Below are positions 52,969 to 62,797 of a stretch of 64,000 nucleotides of DNA, one piece after another (the stretch's first letter is position 1; the number at the start of each line of letters is the position of its first letter). The position numbers were made by a program, and so were the translations under genes. The notes beneath the pieces were generated by a model that did no database searches, had not been told where the DNA came from, and worked only from the letters and a program-made list of their open reading frames with translations. The DNA is from Rhizobium sp. Q54 (GTDB lineage: Bacteria; Pseudomonadota; Alphaproteobacteria; Rhizobiales; Xanthobacteraceae): contig CAMAUC010000008.1 of NCBI GenBank assembly GCA_945861265.1, positions 1 to 64,000 of the forward strand, read 5' to 3'.

Positions 52969-54609
52969 ATGAACGAACAAAAGCCCGACCAGAGCGCAGG
53001 CCACCAGACCATCGCCCAGTTGCTGCAACAGGGGCTTTACCACCATCGCAGGGGCGAGATTCAGCTGGCCATGGACCGCTATGCCGACGTCCTGGCTCGG
53101 GACCCGAAATCCGCCGACGCGCTGTATTACGTCGCGGTCATCGCCTGCCAGGAAGGCCAGTTCCAGCAGGGCGTCGATCTGGTCCGGCGCGCCATGACCT
53201 TCGCGAAGCCCGAGGCGCGCATGCTCAACGTGCTCGGCCAGGCGCTCGACCGTCTCGGCCAGCCGCTCGAGGCGATGAAGGCGCTCGACCAGGCGATCGC
53301 GCTCGACCCCAAGCTCGCCGCCGCGCACGGCAACCGCGCCAATATCCTGGTCGACGCCGGCATGCCGCTCGAAGCACTCAAGAGCTTCGACAAGGCGCTG
53401 GCGCTGGCCCCGGATTCGATCCCCGACTTGATCAACCGCGGCGCGCTGCTCGCCCCGCTCGGCCGCTACCAGGACGCGCTGCGCGACTATGACAAGGCGC
53501 TCGCCCTCGATCCGTCCGTTCCGGAAGTGCACACCAACCGCGCCAATGTCCTCAAGGACCTGGCGATGATGGAGATCGGCGCCGGCAGCACCGACAGCGC
53601 GCATCTCGACGCGGCGCTCGCCGGCTACGATCGCGCCATCAAGATCGAGCCGCGCCTGCACGATGCCTATCTCGCGCGCGCCATGCTCAAGCTGATGCGC
53701 GGCGACTGGGTCGCCGGCTTTGAGGATTACGAGCACCGCTCGGACGTCGGCCGGCCCGGCTTCACGCCGCTGGACGAGCCGCGCTGGGACGGTGCGCCGC
53801 TTGCCGCCGGCGAGCGACTGGTGCTGCTGGCTGAACAAGGCCTCGGCGACACCATCCAGTTCTGCCGCTTCGCACCCGTGCTGGCGGCGCAAGGGGTCGA
53901 TGTGACCTTGCTGGTCAAGCCGGCGATGGCGCCGCTGATGGCAACGCTGCCGAACGTCACTATCGCGACCGACGCCGACGCCATCCGCAAGGAAGGCCGC
54001 GCGTTTGTCTGGCTGCCGCTGATGAGCGCGCCGCATATTCTCGGCACGACAATCGACACGCTGCCGCGCGCGACGCCTTATCTCAAGGCCGATCCGGCGC
54101 GGGTCGCGACATGGGCCGGCAAACTGGGGGACGCCACGTTCAAGATCGGCATCAACTGGTCGCCGGGCCATGCCGATCATACGGTGACGTCGCAGCGCGA
54201 TATTCCGCTGGCCGCTTTCGCTGAACTAGCCGCCCTGCCCGGCGTCGAACTCATCGCTTTGCAAAAAGGCGCGGCCGTCGACGATATCGCCAAGGTGGCG
54301 TTCCGCGACAAGATCCGCGTTATCGACGCCGACACGAAGGCGGACGCCGACTTCTTCCTCGACACCGCGGCGGTGATGGAAAGCCTCGATCTGGTAATCG
54401 GCTGCGACACCTCGGTCGTGCATCTGGCAGGAAGCCTGGCGCGGCCGGTGTTCACCGCCGTGCCGGTGATCTCCGACTGGCGCTGGATGCTCGGGCGTAA
54501 CGACACGCCGTGGTACCCGACCATGCGCGTGTTCCGGCAGGCCGCGCCGGGACAATGGGGACCGGTCTTCCAACACATCGCCGCTGCGGTGCGAGAAAAG
54601 CTGGCCTGA
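52969..54609 (+). CDS. TPR-repeat protein with glycosyltransferase family 9-like C-terminal domain
   Basis: Tandem TPRs (ALKSFDKALALAPDSIPDLINRGALLAPLGRYQDALRDYDKALALDPS) then LAEQGLGDTIQFCRFAPVLAAQG...DLVIGCDTSVVHLAGSLARPVFTAV. Confidence 0.88.
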   Translation: MNEQKPDQSAGHQTIAQLLQQGLYHHRRGEIQLAMDRYADVLARDPKSADALYYVAVIACQEGQFQQGVDLVRRAMTFAKPEARMLNVLGQALDRLGQPLEAMKALDQAIALDPKLAAAHGNRANILVDAGMPLEALKSFDKALALAPDSIPDLINRGALLAPLGRYQDALRDYDKALALDPSVPEVHTNRANVLKDLAMMEIGAGSTDSAHLDAALAGYDRAIKIEPRLHDAYLARAMLKLMRGDWVAGFEDYEHRSDVGRPGFTPLDEPRWDGAPLAAGERLVLLAEQGLGDTIQFCRFAPVLAAQGVDVTLLVKPAMAPLMATLPNVTIATDADAIRKEGRAFVWLPLMSAPHILGTTIDTLPRATPYLKADPARVATWAGKLGDATFKIGINWSPGHADHTVTSQRDIPLAAFAELAALPGVELIALQKGAAVDDIAKVAFRDKIRVIDADTKADADFFLDTAAVMESLDLVIGCDTSVVHLAGSLARPVFTAVPVISDWRWMLGRNDTPWYPTMRVFRQAAPGQWGPVFQHIAAAVREKLA

Positions 54610-54651
54610 ACGGCGCGGCCGGCAAAAGGGAACTTTTCCGGCGGCCAGCCA

Positions 54652-54678
54652 TTATCGGGGCGAAACCTTCCCCGATAA
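54652..54678. promoter_or_regulatory. 9-bp perfect inverted repeat in the dps leader
   Basis: TTATCGGGG-CGAAACCTT-CCCCGATAA, 13 nt before the ATG. Confidence 0.5.
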
Positions 54679-54691
54679 AGGACCCGCCCCC

Positions 54692-55207
54692 ATGACCGCC
54701 AAGACCGTCACCCGGCTGAAGACCCCGACCGATCTGGAAAACAAGGCGACGACAGCGGTGGCCGGCGCGCTCAATGCGATCCTGGCCGACACTTTCGCGC
54801 TTTATATGAAGACCAAGAACTTCCACTGGCATGTCAGCGGTCCGCATTTCCGCGACTATCATCTGATGTTCGACGAACAGGCGGCGGAATTGTTCGCCTC
54901 GACCGACGAACTGGCCGAGCGCGTGCGCAAGATCGGCGGCAATACTTTGCGTTCCATCGGCGACGTCGCCAAGCACCAGACGATTGCCGACAATGACGCC
55001 AATTATGTATCGCCGGAAGACATGCTGGCCGAGCTGCGCGCCGACACCCAGCACACGATCGAGGCGATGCGCAAGGCGCACAAGCTGTGCGACGACCACG
55101 AGGATGTCGCGACCGCGAGCCTTTTGGAAAACTTCATCGATGCCGCGGAAAAGCGCGCCTGGTTCCTGTTCGAGGCCGGCCGCAACAGCGACGGCGGCGG
55201 GCATTAA
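54692..55207 (+). CDS. dps: Dps family DNA-protection/ferritin-like protein
   Basis: LADTFALYMKTKNFHWHVSGPHFRDYHLMFDEQAAELFASTDELAERVRKIGG. Confidence 0.92.
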   Translation: MTAKTVTRLKTPTDLENKATTAVAGALNAILADTFALYMKTKNFHWHVSGPHFRDYHLMFDEQAAELFASTDELAERVRKIGGNTLRSIGDVAKHQTIADNDANYVSPEDMLAELRADTQHTIEAMRKAHKLCDDHEDVATASLLENFIDAAEKRAWFLFEAGRNSDGGGH

Positions 55208-55224
55208 GGCTCCGGCTTTAAGCT

Positions 55225-56175
55225 TCAGGTTTGCTCCGGCGCCGGCTTGCGATTGAGCCGGCGCAGAACGAGTGCCGCCAGCAACAGCAGCACGCCGGCG
55301 ATCAATACCGACACAGGCGTGGCGCCCAGCCGCTCGAACCACTGCGTATAGAAGTGGATGGCGCCGAACACGGCAACGGTATTGACCAGCCAGGGACGCC
55401 CGGCGCGCATGGCCCAGACCATCGCCGCGACCAGCAGCACCGCCCAGGCTATACCGAAGGCGTAGTCGGGGATGACGACCTTTATATTCGCCACCGAACG
55501 CGGCGGCACACGCTCGCCGTTGAACATGAAAAAGGGATCGCCCCACAGTGAACCGATCCAGAAGCCGCAATTGACCAGCACGATCGACATGCGCGCGGCG
55601 GCGAGCGCGATGCGCTCGTAGCCGGCGTTCAAGCGATTCGATGCCTGATAGGCCAGAAGCGCCAGCGCCGAAAATAATGCAATGGTCAATGTCGGCTCAA
55701 AGATCGCCAGCGAATAGGCCGCGTGGCTGTAGCCGGTACGCGCGCCGAGGCAGGCGGACGCCGCCAGCACGGCAAAGCACATCAGCAGGCTGGAGCGCGC
55801 GGCGATCGCCGCCAGCGTCAAAGCGCCAGTGACAACAAGCGTCGAAGCGAGCGAGCCCTCGCCCAGCGCCAGCACGCCGCCGCAGAACATCAACGCGCCG
55901 ACGATCAGGCAGATCTCGCCGAGCACGAACCACGGCGGCTGCCGCACGATGACAAGGCCGCCGGCGAAGATCGCGACGCCCATGGCGACCGCGGTCGCCG
56001 GCGTCGGCACCAAAGCCACCGCGCCGGCGGCGACTCCGACCACGCCAAAGCCGATCAGGATATTGAAGGCCAAAGTGCCGACATCCGATGAGGCGAGGCC
56101 CTTGAGGCGCACGGCCTCCTCCGGCGTCAGCTTGCCCTCTTCGACCAGCCTGGAAATGTCGAGCGTGATTTTCAT
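55225..56175 (-). CDS. Polytopic membrane protein (DUF2157-like)
   Basis: N-terminal LDISRLVEEGKLTPEEAVRLKGLA followed by multiple hydrophobic helices. Confidence 0.65.
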   Translation of the reverse strand: MKITLDISRLVEEGKLTPEEAVRLKGLASSDVGTLAFNILIGFGVVGVAAGAVALVPTPATAVAMGVAIFAGGLVIVRQPPWFVLGEICLIVGALMFCGGVLALGEGSLASTLVVTGALTLAAIAARSSLLMCFAVLAASACLGARTGYSHAAYSLAIFEPTLTIALFSALALLAYQASNRLNAGYERIALAAARMSIVLVNCGFWIGSLWGDPFFMFNGERVPPRSVANIKVVIPDYAFGIAWAVLLVAAMVWAMRAGRPWLVNTVAVFGAIHFYTQWFERLGATPVSVLIAGVLLLLAALVLRRLNRKPAPEQT

Positions 56176-56203
56176 ATCGCCTGCCCCGCCGCAAGCATCC
56201 CTA

Positions 56204-56983
56204 TCACGAAACCACCAGCTTCAGCACCGTCGCCGCCGCCATGAATTCGGCGAAGCGGCCTTCGCGACGCTTGAGCGCCATGTCATCGAGACCCCATTGC
56301 GCCATTTGATAGTCCTCGTCGGCATGCGCCGCTTTCCACGCCGCCGCCGGATCGAGCGCGCCGGCGTTGAGCGCCAGCCCGATCAAGGCCGAGCCGGTCA
56401 AGGTCATGATCGAGGCGACTGCGCCGAGGCGCCATAGGTCTTTCGGTATGCTCGCCGACGCGGCCGCGATCGCTTCCTGCGGCTGCGGCGCATAAACGAT
56501 GCCCTCGATCAGGATGAAGCGCGCGCCGAGCGCGTCGCGCGCCCAGGCGATCACCGGGTCCCATTCGGCCTTCTGCAATTCGACCAGACCCGGCGGCGTA
56601 TCGGCGCGATAGCAAATGAGATCGGAGCCGAGATACTGGACGATCTCCTCGACCACCGGACCCGGAGTCGCGGCGACGCCGTCGATGACGACGTTAGCAA
56701 GGCGCGTCAGCGACATGGCGAAAGGATCGATGACCTCGACCTGCGCTTCCCATTCCGCCGCGATGGCGGTCGCCAGTTCGCGCACCGGCGCGACCAGCGC
56801 CTTGCGCGCCGGCGTCATCACCTGCTTGCCGTCGAGCAAGAGAGGAAAACCCTCGCCGTTATTCTCGCCAACCTGCGCCTGCTTGTAGAAGCGCTTGCGC
56901 AAGGACGCGCGCGCGCCCTGCCGCGCCGACACCATCGGATCGAGCGGCTGGTTGATGAAGATTTCCTCGATGAACTCACGCAT
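56204..56983 (-). CDS. ATP12-family F1-ATPase assembly chaperone
   Basis: RKRFYKQAQVGENNGEGFPLLLDGKQVMTPARKALVAPVRELATAIAAEWEAQVEVIDPFAMSLTRLANVVIDG. Confidence 0.9.
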   Translation of the reverse strand: MREFIEEIFINQPLDPMVSARQGARASLRKRFYKQAQVGENNGEGFPLLLDGKQVMTPARKALVAPVRELATAIAAEWEAQVEVIDPFAMSLTRLANVVIDGVAATPGPVVEEIVQYLGSDLICYRADTPPGLVELQKAEWDPVIAWARDALGARFILIEGIVYAPQPQEAIAAASASIPKDLWRLGAVASIMTLTGSALIGLALNAGALDPAAAWKAAHADEDYQMAQWGLDDMALKRREGRFAEFMAAATVLKLVVS

Positions 56984-57680
56984 GACGGACAACCTTCTCG
57001 CTCATGTCGCTCTTGTCGCTCGCGGGCCACAGCCCAGCCAGCGCCGCATCGAGCGCGGCGAAGTCGTCGATGACCGACACGGCGCCGGCCTCGTGCAGAT
57101 CGGCGACCGGATGGTAGCCCCACGATACGCCGATGGCCGACGCTTGGGCATTTCGCGCCATCGCCATATCGAACACGGTGTCGCCGATGACGACCGTATT
57201 CTCCGGCCCGATGCCGGTCTCGCGCATCGCCTCCAGCACCATGCCCGGATGAGGCTTGGACGGCGCGGTGTCGGCGGTTTGTATCGTCGCGAAAACGCCG
57301 TCGAGCGCATGGGTTTCGATCATGGCGGCGACGCCGCGCCGCGATTTGCCGGTGGCGACGCCGATCACACAATCGTCACGCCGTTGCAAACTTTCCAGCG
57401 CGTCACGCGCGCCGGGATAAAGCGGCGCTTTCCAGGTGCCAGCCGCGCGCATCGCCGTGAAGGCCTGCTTGTAGCCGATTACCAGCTCGTCGATCGGATG
57501 ATCCTCGCCGGCTGACAAGCGCTCCATCGCATTCGCCAGCGACAGGCCGATGATCGCGCGCACCGCGGCGGGCTCCGGACTGGGCAAGCCCTGCCCGCGC
57601 CAGGCCATGTCCATCGCCGCACAGATCATGTGCTGACTATCCATCAGCGTACCGTCGACATCGAAAAGGATGAGCTTCAT
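56976..57680 (-). CDS. HAD-IA family hydrolase (phosphoglycolate phosphatase-like)
   Basis: MKLILFDVDGTLMDSQHMI...VATGKSRRGVAAM...KPHPGMVLEAM...VVIGDTVFDMAMARNAQASAIGVSWG. Confidence 0.92.
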   Translation of the reverse strand: MKLILFDVDGTLMDSQHMICAAMDMAWRGQGLPSPEPAAVRAIIGLSLANAMERLSAGEDHPIDELVIGYKQAFTAMRAAGTWKAPLYPGARDALESLQRRDDCVIGVATGKSRRGVAAMIETHALDGVFATIQTADTAPSKPHPGMVLEAMRETGIGPENTVVIGDTVFDMAMARNAQASAIGVSWGYHPVADLHEAGAVSVIDDFAALDAALAGLWPASDKSDMSEKVVRHA

Positions 57681-58082
57681 GTGATTTTTTTACGGATGGT
57701 TTATTGCCGCGCCGGGGATGCATAGCGCCTCCCCTGCCCCAAGGGAACCTGATTGTGCGCCGCAATACATGGAGGCGATCAGCCGCAAAAAGGCCCCGCC
57801 ATGGTCAGCAAAGCGACATGCCGCGCTGCGAAAGACCGGGCATCGACATTGCGCTATATCATGGCGCACGTTGTTTCGGAGCGCGAAAAGACGCCCTGCG
57901 CATGTCGTTGAAAGATCAGCGCTATGACGGAAGGATAAGTAGCCTTGGGCGAATTCTGCTCATAATATCACCTTCGGAGTCGTGCCGGATAACAAGGCCG
58001 ACCCGGGGGAAACCGGCCCGGTGCTGGCTATAACGCGAACCGCTCGTACAGAGATCACTTGCGGCCGCGTTTTGAGAAAGCA

Positions 58083-59897
58083 ATGAAGAATACCGACATT
58101 TCCGACCCGCAATATTTCCACAAGGTCGTGGACTGCCAATACGCCTGTCCGGCGCACACGCCCGTTCCCGAATATATCCGCATGATCGCCGCCGGGCGTT
58201 ACGGCGACGCTTATATGGTGAACTGGAAGTCGAATGTGTTTCCGGGAATTCTCGGCCGCACCTGCGACCGCCCGTGCGAACCGGCCTGCCGGCGCGTGCG
58301 CGTCGAGGAAGAGCCTGTCGCGATCTGCCGGTTGAAGCGCGTCGCCGCCGATTTCAAGGAAGACATCACCGGGCGCATGCCCAAGCCGGCCGCGCGCCAC
58401 AACGGCAAGCGCGTCGCATTGGTTGGTGGCGGCCCCGCGTCGCTGACCGTCGCGCGCGATCTTGCGCCGCTCGGCTATAGCGTCACCGTGTTCGACGCCG
58501 ACGCCAAGGCGGGCGGCATGATCCGCACACAGATCCCGAAATTCCGCCTGCCCGATTCAGTGATCGACGAAGAGACCGATTACGTTCTCAATCTCGGCGT
58601 CGACTTCCGCGGCGGTCAGCGCATCGAATCGATGAAGGCGCTGTTGGCGCAGGACTGGGACGCGATCTTCGTCGGCACCGGCGCGCCGCGCGGCCGCGAC
58701 CTCGATATCCCCGGCCGCAAGGAAGCCGCCGCGAATATTCATATCGGCATCGACTGGCTGTCTTCCGTATCGTTCGGCCACATCAGCAAGATCGGCCGGC
58801 GCGTCATCGTGCTCGGCGGCGGCAACACGGCGATGGACTGCTGCCGTTCCTCGCGCCGGCTCGGCGGCGAGGAAGTGCAGGTCGTGGTGCGCTCCGGCTT
58901 CGACGAGATGAAGGCGTCGCCCTGGGAAAAGGAAGACGCTCAGCACGAAGGCATCCCGATTCATAATTTCCTGGTGCCGAAGGAATTCACTCACGAGAAC
59001 GGCAAGCTCACCGGCGTCATCTTTGAAAAGGTGAAGGCGGAGTTTGACGCCAAGGGCCGCCGCAAGCTGGTGAACGCCGGCGAGCCGGATCAGCATTTTC
59101 CCTGCGACGACGTGCTGGTCGCCGTCGGCCAGGAAAACGCCTTCCCCTGGATCGAGCGCGACGCCGGCATCGCCTTCGACGAATGGAACATGCCGAAGGT
59201 CGATGAGAAGACCTTCCAGTCGAGCAACCCGAAAGTGTTCTTCGGCGGCGACGCCGCCTTCGGCCCCAAGAACATCATCTGGGCGGTGGCGCATGGCCAC
59301 GAAGCCGCGGTGTCGATCGACAAGATGCTCAATGGCGAGGACATCGCCGAGCGCCCGCTGCCGGCGGTCGAGGTGATCAGCCAGAAGATGGGCATTCACG
59401 AATGGTCCTATGACAACCAGATCGATCTCGACAAGCGCTACAAGGTGCCGCATCGCGATCTCGGCATCGCGCTCAAGGATATCAAGTCCGAGGTCGAACT
59501 GGGGTTCGACGTCAATCTGGCGCTGAAAGAGGCCGGGCGTTGCCTGAATTGCGACGTGCAGACCGTGTTCAATGCGCCTTTGTGCATCGAGTGCGACGCC
59601 TGCGTCGACATCTGTCCGATGGATTGCATTACTTTCACGCCGAATGGCGAGGAAGCCGAATTGCGCACCCGCCTGACCGCTCCGGCCAAGAACCTCACTC
59701 AGGCGCTTTATGTGCAGGACGGCCTGAAGACCGGCCGCGCCATGATCAAGGATGAAGACGTCTGCCTGCATTGCGGCCTGTGCGCCGAACGCTGTCCGAC
59801 CGGCGCCTGGGACATGCAGAAATATCTGCTCGAAGTAACACACGCAGGAAGCTCATGCCGACCGCCAAATCCAGCGCAGCGCCGATCAGCCGCGTAA
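58083..59897 (+). CDS. GltD-like FAD/NAD(P) oxidoreductase fused to a 2x[4Fe-4S] ferredoxin domain (KorC-like subunit)
   Basis: N-terminal CQYACPAHTPVPEYIR/CDRPCEPACRR; nucleotide folds ALVGGGPASLTVARDLAPLGYSVTVFD and VIVLGGGNTAMDCCR; C-terminal CIECDACVDICPMDC and CLHCGLCAERCP. Confidence 0.92.
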   Translation: MKNTDISDPQYFHKVVDCQYACPAHTPVPEYIRMIAAGRYGDAYMVNWKSNVFPGILGRTCDRPCEPACRRVRVEEEPVAICRLKRVAADFKEDITGRMPKPAARHNGKRVALVGGGPASLTVARDLAPLGYSVTVFDADAKAGGMIRTQIPKFRLPDSVIDEETDYVLNLGVDFRGGQRIESMKALLAQDWDAIFVGTGAPRGRDLDIPGRKEAAANIHIGIDWLSSVSFGHISKIGRRVIVLGGGNTAMDCCRSSRRLGGEEVQVVVRSGFDEMKASPWEKEDAQHEGIPIHNFLVPKEFTHENGKLTGVIFEKVKAEFDAKGRRKLVNAGEPDQHFPCDDVLVAVGQENAFPWIERDAGIAFDEWNMPKVDEKTFQSSNPKVFFGGDAAFGPKNIIWAVAHGHEAAVSIDKMLNGEDIAERPLPAVEVISQKMGIHEWSYDNQIDLDKRYKVPHRDLGIALKDIKSEVELGFDVNLALKEAGRCLNCDVQTVFNAPLCIECDACVDICPMDCITFTPNGEEAELRTRLTAPAKNLTQALYVQDGLKTGRAMIKDEDVCLHCGLCAERCPTGAWDMQKYLLEVTHAGSSCRPPNPAQRRSAA

Positions 59898-61711
59898 ACG
59901 ACTTCGTCGTTCGCTTTGCCAACGTCAACGGCTCCGGCTCCGCCAGCGCCAATGAAATGTTCGCCCGCGCCATCATGCGCATGGGTGTGCCGGTGGCGCC
60001 GCGCAACATCTTTCCGTCGAACATTCAAGGGTTGCCGACCTGGTACGAGGTGCGCGTCACCGAGGCCAACCATCTCGGCGCGCGCGGCGGCGTCGACCTG
60101 ATGGTGGCGATGAACCCGCAGACTTTCGATAAGGACATCGCCGGCATCGAGGCCGGCGGCTATCTGTTCTACGATTCGACCAAGGAGCTGCCGGCCTCGA
60201 AATTCCGGCCCGACATCACCGTCATCGGCGTGCCGCTGACGGCGATCTGCAACCGCGAATACACCGATCCGCGCCAGCGCCAGCTGTTCAAGAACATCAT
60301 CTATATCGGCGCGCTGACCGCGCTTCTGGACATGGATGTGAAGGCGGTCGAACAACTGATCGGCGAACAATACAAGAGCAAGCCGCAGCTGATCGAACCG
60401 AACCTGAAAGCGCTCAATATCGGCCGCGACTTCGCCATCCTCAATCTGTCATGCCCGATCGGCTTGACCGTCAGGAAGGCCGACAAGGTCGGCGACCGCA
60501 TTTTCATCGAGGGCAATGCCTCGGCGGCGCTCGGCGCGGTCTATGGCGGCGCCACCGTCTGCGCCTGGTATCCGATCACTCCGTCTTCCGGCCTCGCCGA
60601 CGCTTTCACCAAGCATTGCGAAAAACTGCGCGTCGATCCGGAAACCAAGAAGGCGAAATACGCCATCGTCCAGGCCGAGGATGAACTGGCCTCGATCGGC
60701 ATGGTGATTGGAGCTGCCTGGAACGGCGCGCGCGCTTTCACGGCGACGTCCGGCCCCGGCATTTCGCTGATGCAAGAATTTATTGGGCTCGCCTATTTCG
60801 CGGAAATTCCGGCGGTGATCTTCGACGTGCAGCGCGCCGGCCCCTCGACCGGCATGCCGACGCGCACGCAGCAATGCGACATCATTTCGTGCGCTTATGC
60901 CTCGCACGGCGACACCAAGCATATCCTGTTGTTCCCGGAGAACCCGGCCGAAGCCTTCGAATTCGGCGCCATCGCCTTCGATCTCGCCGACCGCCTGCAG
61001 ACGCCGGTTTTCGTCATGCTCGATCTCGACATCGGCATGAACCATCATCTGTCGCGCCCGCTCACTTGGGACGACAGCAAGAAGTTCGACCGCGGCAAGG
61101 TGATAACGGCCGAGGAACTCGAGGCCGGCAAGGATTTCGGCCGCTATCTCGACGTCGATGGCGACGGCATTCCGTTCCGCACCTATCCCGGCACGCATCC
61201 GACCAAGGGCTCGTTCTTCACCCGTGGTACCTCGCGCGACCGCTACGCCAAATACACCGAAGAAGGCGCACCTTACGTCGACAACATGCAGCGCCTGGTG
61301 CGCAAGTTCGACACCGCCAAGGATATGGTGCCGCGCCCGCTGCAGGCCACCTCGGTCAACCAGACCAAATACGGCGTTCTGTATTTCGGCTCGACCGCGC
61401 CGGCGATGGACGAAGCCATCCACATGATCGAGGCGCGCGGCCATGCGCTCGACCGCATGCGCATCCGCGCCTTCCCGTTCCATTCGTCGGTCAACTCGTT
61501 CGTCGCCGACCACGATTTCGTTTTCGTCGTCGAGCAGAACCGCGACGCTCAACTGCGCTCGCTGATCGTCAACGAATGCGGCATCGACCCGGTGCGGCTG
61601 GTGCCGATCCTGCATTATGACGGCACGCCGATTACCGCGCGCTTTATCGCCAAAGCCATCGGCGATCATCTCGACCAGCTCAAGCTGACGCCGATGAAGG
61701 TGACCTCATGA
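59856..61711 (+). CDS. korA: 2-oxoacid:acceptor oxidoreductase, fused gamma-alpha subunit (KorA-like)
   Basis: SD AGGAAG before ATG 59856; gamma domain VVRFANVNGSGSASANEMFARAIMRMG, alpha domain CAWYPITPSSGLADAF...AEDELASIGMVIGAAWNGARAFTATSGPGISLMQEFIGLAYFAEIPAV. Confidence 0.92.
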
Positions 61712-62763
61712 CCTATCTCGCCAAGCCGAAATTCCATCATCCCGGTCTGCCGAAAAACGATCTCGGCTACACTCACCGCGATTACGAAGGCACGGTGTCG
61801 ACTTTGTGCGCCGGCTGCGGCCATGACTCGATCACCGCCGCGATCATCCAGGCCTGCTTCGAGCTGTCGATAGAGCCGCATCGCGTTGCCAAGATTTCCG
61901 GAATCGGCTGTTCGTCGAAGACGCCGACCTATTTCCTCGGCAATTCGCACGGGTTTAATTCGGTGCACGGCCGCATGCCGTCGGTGCTGACCGGAGCGAA
62001 CCTCGCCAATCGCGACCTGATCTATCTCGGTGTCTCCGGCGACGGCGATTCAGCCTCCATCGGCTTCGGCCAGTTCGCGCATGCGCTGCGGCGCGGCGTC
62101 AACATGGCCTATATCGTCGAAAACAACGGCGTCTACGGCCTGACCAAGGGCCAGTTCTCGGCCACCGCCGACCGCGGCTCGAAGTCGAAGCGCGGCGTCA
62201 CCAATACCGACAATTCCATCGATCTGGCGGCCATTGCGCTACAGCTCGGCGCCTCGTTTGTCGCCCGCTCGTTCTCCGGCGACAAGCAGCAGCTTGTGCC
62301 GATCATCAAGGCGGCGATCGCGCACAAGGGCGCCGCCTTCATCGATGTCATCTCGCCATGCGTGGCCTTCAACAACCACGCCGGCTCGACCAAGAGCTTC
62401 GATTTCGTGCGCGAGCACAACGAGGCGGTCAACCGCCTCGACGTCATTTCCGGCCGCATGCCGATCGAAGTGCAATACGCGCCCGGCCAGATCGAGATCG
62501 TCGAGCAGCATGACGGCTCGACTATCGCATTGCGCAAACTGGATGCCGATTATCAGGTGCACGACCGCGCCGCCGCGCAGGCGTTCCTCCAGCATCACGC
62601 GGCCAAGGGCCAGATCGTCACCGGCCTGTTGTATGTCGAAAAAGACGCCGACGATCTGCACGCGCATCTGCACACGGTCGACACGCCGCTCAATGCGCTG
62701 AACGAGAAGGAACTGTGCCCCGGCCAGTCCGCGCTCGACAAGTTCAACGCCAGCATGCGGTAA
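61708..62763 (+). CDS. korB: 2-oxoacid:acceptor oxidoreductase beta subunit, TPP-binding (KorB-like)
   Basis: STLCAGCGHDSITAAIIQACFEL...KISGIGCSSKTPTYFLGNSHGFNSVHGRMPSVLTGANLANRDLIYLGVSGDGDSASIGFGQFAHALRRGVNMAYIVENNGVYGLTKGQFSAT; ATGA overlap with korA. Confidence 0.93.
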   Translation: MTYLAKPKFHHPGLPKNDLGYTHRDYEGTVSTLCAGCGHDSITAAIIQACFELSIEPHRVAKISGIGCSSKTPTYFLGNSHGFNSVHGRMPSVLTGANLANRDLIYLGVSGDGDSASIGFGQFAHALRRGVNMAYIVENNGVYGLTKGQFSATADRGSKSKRGVTNTDNSIDLAAIALQLGASFVARSFSGDKQQLVPIIKAAIAHKGAAFIDVISPCVAFNNHAGSTKSFDFVREHNEAVNRLDVISGRMPIEVQYAPGQIEIVEQHDGSTIALRKLDADYQVHDRAAAQAFLQHHAAKGQIVTGLLYVEKDADDLHAHLHTVDTPLNALNEKELCPGQSALDKFNASMR

Positions 62764-62797
62764 CCCGCCGGCGCTTTAAGGGCGGGATGCGGATCGC

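Noticed and set aside
52060-54180. 706-aa minus-strand ORF
   Set aside because: Spans antisense of the TPR protein and an alternate frame of pccB; no domain pattern.
57704-58033. 109-aa ORF in the gap before the kor-like operon
   Set aside because: Atypical composition, no family pattern, ends just upstream of the operon start; probably intergenic.
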